Shown one piece after another: positions 7,816 through 14,428 of a stretch of 14,428 nt of DNA. The DNA is from Pseudomonadota bacterium (GTDB lineage: Bacteria; Pseudomonadota; Alphaproteobacteria; Acetobacterales; Acetobacteraceae): contig JAJZFF010000459.1 in the NCBI GenBank assembly GCA_021805485.1, forward strand, positions 1 through 14,428, given 5' to 3'. A model generated the notes under the pieces. The model saw nothing but the letters and a program-made list of their open reading frames with translations, had not been told where the DNA came from and searched no databases. A program made the translations under genes and the position numbers. Positions within the stretch are counted from its first letter, which is position 1; each line of letters opens with the position of its first letter.

Positions 7816-7845
7816 AGACATGCGTCCGTCCGCTCCAATGGTCAA
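7816..7845 (-). promoter_or_regulatory. Candidate rnpB promoter
   Basis: TTGACC on the minus strand (7840-7845) is a good -35 element about 30 bases upstream of the predicted rnpB 5' end. It overlaps the stop codon of the upstream amidase gene. The -10 region around 7816-7823 is poor, for example CATGTC at a 17-base spacing. The spacing to the RNA start is right, but the weak -10 keeps this tentative. Confidence 0.33.
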
Positions 7846-8573
7846 CTCCCGCAGAGCCGTGCCACCGCGGCGAGCCGCACCAGTGTGCCGGCGTCGGCCT
7901 GCCCGGTCACGGCTTCGGGCCGCCAATGGCGCTGGAACGCGCGCAGCACCTGCGCCAGCGCCGGATCCCGGCCGCCTTCGGGGGCAACGCGGTAGCCGAT
8001 GGTGGACAACGCCGCGCGCACCGGGGCAAGTCCGGCGGCGTCGCGCACCGCGGAGCCGATGCCGAGGTCCGGCACCTCCTCGGGCCACAGGCCGACGCCA
8101 TTCATCGCCAACTGCTCCCAGTCGAACAATTCGCCCGGATCCTGCTTGCGGTCCGGGGCAATGTCGCTGTGCCCGACGATGTTGCGCGCCGGGATGGCGT
8201 GGCGGGCAAGGATGCCGAGACAGAGATCGCAGAGAGCGGCGACCTGCAGCACGGGGAAGGGCCGATAGCCCCATTCATGGCCGGGATTGACCAGTTCGAT
8301 GCCGATCGAATACGCGTTCAGGTCCGTCCGACCCCGCCAATGGGAGATGCCGGCATGCCAGGCGCGCCGCTCCTCCGGCACCATCTGCCAGACCTCGCCG
8401 TCCTCGCCGACGACATAGTGCGCCGAAACCCGCGCCTCCGGGTCGCGCAATCGATCCAGCGCCGCTTGGGCGCTCTGCATCCCGGTATAGTGCAGCACGA
8501 TCATGTCGATCGCCGCGCCGGCCGGCCGCTCGTCCTGGTTCGGGCTCGGCAGCGCGCGGGTGAGGAGGTTCAC
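7842..8573 (-). CDS. N-acetylmuramoyl-L-alanine amidase (Amidase_2, AmpD/AmiD-like) with peptidoglycan-binding domain
   Basis: This zinc amidase family cleaves the bond between MurNAc (or anhydro-MurNAc) and the L-Ala of the stem peptide. The 243-residue product has an Amidase_2 fold at about 20-155. Expected zinc ligands are H28 (in VLHYTG), H135 (in VGHSDIAP) and D145 (in RKQDPG); E93 in SIGIELVN and K143 match catalytic-site residues of AmpD. A helical peptidoglycan-binding domain of the PG_binding_1 type follows at about 180-238. No signal peptide, lipobox or membrane segment is visible. It starts at a GTG that overlaps the djlA stop as GTGA, so the two genes are probably cotranslated. 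It may be a cytosolic recycling enzyme (AmpD-like) or be exported by an unrecognised route, and the domain layout does not settle which. Confidence 0.9.
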   Translation of the reverse strand: MNLLTRALPSPNQDERPAGAAIDMIVLHYTGMQSAQAALDRLRDPEARVSAHYVVGEDGEVWQMVPEERRAWHAGISHWRGRTDLNAYSIGIELVNPGHEWGYRPFPVLQVAALCDLCLGILARHAIPARNIVGHSDIAPDRKQDPGELFDWEQLAMNGVGLWPEEVPDLGIGSAVRDAAGLAPVRAALSTIGYRVAPEGGRDPALAQVLRAFQRHWRPEAVTGQADAGTLVRLAAVARLCGS

Positions 8574-9343
8574 AAGCCCCGCTCGCGCTTGATCCGGTCC
8601 CAGGCGGCATTGATGCGCGCCACCTTCTCGGTGGCGCTGGCGACGAAGGCCGGCGGCACGCCGCGCGCGGCGAGGCTGTCGGGATGGTTCTCGCGCATCA
8701 GCCGCCGCCAGGTCTGATGGACCTCCTCGTCGCTGGCCGAGCGGGTCAGGCCGAGCACCGCGTAGGCATCCTCGGCATCTGCTCCGGTCGGGCGCGCATT
8801 GCCGCCCCGCGCGCGCTCCCAGGACGCCAAGCCGAGACCGAAGCCGCGATGCACCCGGGCCAGGAACGCCTCCTCCCCGCGGGTCAGCGGCCGGTCCGCG
8901 CGGGCGATGGCGAACAGCGCCGCGAGGACGTCTTCCAGAACGCCTGGGTTATCGGAGAAGGCGGCGCCGAGCCGGTCCGCATACTCCTCGAACCCCTCGG
9001 AACTGTCGCGCGCCTGGTCGAACAGCCGGCCGACATCGCGCACCGATCCGGCGGGGATACGGAAATAGCGCTTGAATGCGTCGATCTCCGCGCGGCTGAC
9101 CGGCCCATCGCACTTGGCGAGCTTGGCCGCGAGCACGACGATGGCGATGGCGAAAAGCTGCTCGCGCTGTCCCAGCAGCGCGGCGAGGCGGGCGGGACCG
9201 AAGGCCGATCCGCCGGAGAAACCCGCGTTGGGCAGCATCCCCGTATCCGCCGCGTGGCCCAGCGCCGCGCCGACCACCGCGCCGAACGGCCCCCCCATGG
9301 CGAAGCCCGCCATGCCGCCGATGATCTTGCCCCAATAGCTCAT
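8570..9343 (-). CDS. djlA: DjlA-type membrane-anchored J-domain co-chaperone (TerB plus DnaJ)
   Basis: DjlA-type proteins are J-domain partners that stimulate the DnaK ATPase from the inner membrane. The 257-residue product begins [10 protein letters not shown], very like the E. coli DjlA start, followed by a Gly-rich hydrophobic anchor to about residue 31. A TerB-like helical domain spans about 62-178 and a C-terminal J domain about 191-257, with the essential HPD at 220-222. The J domain opens with DAYAVLGL at 192-199. The frame extends upstream to 9415, but the family N-terminus fixes the ATG at 9343. The stop overlaps the amidase GTG start. No clear ribosome binding site or promoter was identified in the short region shared with the divergent oxoprolinase gene. 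Confidence 0.92.
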   Translation of the reverse strand: MSYWGKIIGGMAGFAMGGPFGAVVGAALGHAADTGMLPNAGFSGGSAFGPARLAALLGQREQLFAIAIVVLAAKLAKCDGPVSRAEIDAFKRYFRIPAGSVRDVGRLFDQARDSSEGFEEYADRLGAAFSDNPGVLEDVLAALFAIARADRPLTRGEEAFLARVHRGFGLGLASWERARGGNARPTGADAEDAYAVLGLTRSASDEEVHQTWRRLMRENHPDSLAARGVPPAFVASATEKVARINAAWDRIKRERGL

Positions 9344-9372
9344 GCGACAGGCTTTACCACGTGAGCGTTGAC

Positions 9373-9389
9373 GGCGGCAAAACGCCGCC
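9373..9389. other. Small stem-loop in the divergent intergenic region
   Basis: GGCGGC and GCCGCC flank the loop AAAAC, giving a perfect six-base-pair stem between djlA and the oxoprolinase gene. There is no T-run, so it is not an intrinsic terminator. It could be a protein-binding site or chance in GC-rich DNA. A TTGACG at 9368-9373 on the plus strand overlaps its left edge, but no convincing -10 follows. Confidence 0.3.
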
Positions 9390-9405
9390 GCCATCCTCGC
9401 GCGTG

Positions 9406-9433
9406 ATCGCGGCACTCAAATCGCGGCACTCAA
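9406..9433. repeat. Perfect 14-base tandem duplication upstream of the oxoprolinase gene
   Basis: The unit ATCGCGGCACTCAA occurs twice with no spacer, ending 23 bases before the oxoprolinase ATG. The unit length is not a multiple of three, so the region is unlikely to be coding and the GTG start at 9361 is disfavoured. The repeat may be a recent slippage duplication or a tandem operator for an unidentified regulator. Confidence 0.6.
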
Positions 9434-9456
9434 CGGGCAACGAAAGGCGGGGCGGC

Positions 9457-13056
<3,600 letters not shown>

Positions 13057-13057
13057 G

Positions 13058-14428
13058 GTGCGCGCGCTGCGCGTCCTCGGCGTTCTCGCCGCCCTGCTTG
13101 CCGTACTGGCCGCAGCCGGCGCCTGGATCGTTCCGGGCGAGCTCGACTGGAGCCGGTATCGACGCCCGATCGAGGGGTTCGTCTCGGCAGCACTCGGGCG
13201 TCCCGTCGGCATCGGCGGCGAGGTCAGGCTCAGCGTGCTGCCCGAGCCCGAGCTGATCGCCGCCGATGTCCGGATCGGGGAGGGCGACGCCGCGGTCGTG
13301 GCCGGCTCGATCCGGCTGCGCGTGGCGCTGCTGCCCCTGTTCGCCGGCCGGCTGGAGCCGCGCGAGATCGTGCTCGCTGAACCGCGCCTCCGCCTGCCCT
13401 GGCCGCTGCCCGCCGCCACCCTGCCGCGCGCGCCGCCTTCGACGGGCGAGGGGCTGCGGCTGCGACTCGCGGGCGGCACGCTCGAGATCGGTCGGTTGGC
13501 GGTCGACAGGATCGATCTGATGCTGACCGCCGGCGGGGCGGCGGGCGGCTTCGACGCCGAAGGCACCGCGCTGCTCTTCGGCCGCCGCCTGCACCTCACC
13601 GCCCGCTTGACGGACGCGGGTGCGGACGGCTCGGCCGGCCTGACCGTGACGGTCGCCGACGATGGCGGCATGAGCGCCCGCCTCTCCGGGCAGATCGACG
13701 CGGAGGGCGAGTTCGCGGGGCAGGTCCGCCTCACGGCATCCTCCTTCGCGACGCTCCTGCCGGGTCCCGCGGTACCGTTCGAGGCCGAGGGGCGGCTGAC
13801 CTTCGCGTCCGGCCTCGCCGCAGCGGACGCGCTGGCGCTGTCCATCGGTGGCGTGCCCGGGCAAGGGGCGGTGGCGCTGCGGCTCACGCCGGCGCTGCGG
13901 CTGGACCTCGCCCTCGCCGCAAGCCGGCTCGATCTCGACGCCTGGCTCCAGGCGTTGGGCGGGGGCTCGGCGCTGCCCTTCCCGGTCGGGCTCGATCTCT
14001 CGGCCGAGGCGGCGACACTGCGCGGCGGCGCGCTGCGCCGGCTGCGCGCCGCCTTCGACGTCACCGGCGACGGGCTCACCGTGCGTTCGGCGAGCGCCAT
14101 CCTGCCTGGCGAAGCGACCATCCAGGGCAGCGCGCATCTCGCGGCCTCCGGCGCGCTGCGCGGCTCGGCGAAGCTGGCCGCGCCTGATCTGCACGCGACG
14201 CTACGCTGGCTTGATCCGGAGCTGGCGCGCGCGCTGCCGGACACCGTCTGGCACGGCGCGCGTCTCGGATTCAGGTTCGGCTTCACGCGCGACGGGCTGA
14301 CTTTGAGCGACCTTGACGGCAGCCTCGATGCGACGCGGGTGACCGGCATGCTGAGCCTGACGCGCGAACCGGCGCTGGTCGCACGGTTGGCCTTCGACCA
14401 GCTGGCGCTCGACCCGTTTCTCGCCGCG
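13058..14428 (+). CDS. AsmA-family envelope protein (N-terminal part, runs off window)
   Basis: The reading frame from a GTG at 13058 is open to the window edge, giving 457 codons without a stop. The product begins VRALRVLGVLAALLAVLAAA, a basic start and then a single membrane or signal-anchor segment. The AsmA N-terminal pattern follows: an IVPGELDWSRY stretch, an ALGRPVGIGG stretch, then LSVLPEPELIAADVRIGEG. The rest is amphipathic, beta-rich sequence of the type that forms the elongated periplasmic groove in AsmA and TamB-like proteins. Family members are linked to outer-membrane assembly and lipid transport between membranes; the specific role here is unknown. Its start lies one base after the oxoprolinase stop (TGAGGTG), so it is probably translated by coupling, though the two functions are not obviously related. 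Confidence 0.85.
   Translation, partial: MRALRVLGVLAALLAVLAAAGAWIVPGELDWSRYRRPIEGFVSAALGRPVGIGGEVRLSVLPEPELIAADVRIGEGDAAVVAGSIRLRVALLPLFAGRLEPREIVLAEPRLRLPWPLPAATLPRAPPSTGEGLRLRLAGGTLEIGRLAVDRIDLMLTAGGAAGGFDAEGTALLFGRRLHLTARLTDAGADGSAGLTVTVADDGGMSARLSGQIDAEGEFAGQVRLTASSFATLLPGPAVPFEAEGRLTFASGLAAADALALSIGGVPGQGAVALRLTPALRLDLALAASRLDLDAWLQALGGGSALPFPVGLDLSAEAATLRGGALRRLRAAFDVTGDGLTVRSASAILPGEATIQGSAHLAASGALRGSAKLAAPDLHATLRWLDPELARALPDTVWHGARLGFRFGFTRDGLTLSDLDGSLDATRVTGMLSLTREPALVARLAFDQLALDPFLAA

Noticed and set aside
7347..8290. Short open frames on both strands across the rnpB region
   Set aside because: The stretch 7388-7811 is accounted for by the conserved RNase P RNA blocks, so protein-like frames there are accidental.
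9361..9456. GTG at 9361 as start of the oxoprolinase gene
   Set aside because: The added 32 residues do not match the family, and the interval contains a 14-base tandem repeat and a stem-loop. The ATG at 9457 gives the expected N-terminus.

Overview
The window is a high-GC chromosomal segment, most likely from an alphaproteobacterium. An Acetobacteraceae or other Rhodospirillales-type member is my best guess, inferred from gene order and protein style rather than from a search. No mobile element, CRISPR array, tRNA or prophage gene is visible. The content is mostly core housekeeping, and I found no clearly undescribed system.

Positions 1-9343 all read on the minus strand. In transcription order (right to left) they are djlA (TerB plus J-domain co-chaperone), a leaderless zinc N-acetylmuramoyl-L-alanine amidase, the RNase P RNA gene rnpB, and then the start of the division and cell wall (dcw) cluster: mraZ, rsmH, ftsL, ftsI, murE, murF. 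The ATG of a further gene, probably mraY, lies at the very left edge. Five of the six dcw junctions are 1- or 4-base stop/start overlaps, and ftsI/murE overlap by 14 bases, so the cluster looks like one translationally coupled mRNA. It makes the regulator MraZ, the 16S rRNA methylase RsmH, two septal inner-membrane proteins (FtsL and the transpeptidase FtsI), and the enzymes that add meso-diaminopimelate (MurE) and D-Ala-D-Ala (MurF) to the peptidoglycan precursor.

The most informative non-coding site is at 7181-7230 upstream of mraZ. It is a run of 10-base units, three starting TGGG and two degenerate, matching the known MraZ operator pattern and covering a plausible sigma-70 promoter. This supports MraZ autoregulation of the cluster.

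Positions 9344-9456 are a divergent intergenic region with a small hairpin and a perfect 14-base tandem duplication. To the right, on the plus strand, lie a fused HyuA-HyuB protein of the ATP-dependent 5-oxoprolinase type (9457-13056) and, one base after its stop, a GTG-started AsmA-family envelope protein that runs off the window. This pair looks like a separate operon.

Odd features worth noting are a roughly 160-residue Ala/Pro-rich tail on FtsL, a roughly 80-residue Pro/Ala/His-rich tail on FtsI, and an amidase with a peptidoglycan-binding domain but no export signal.
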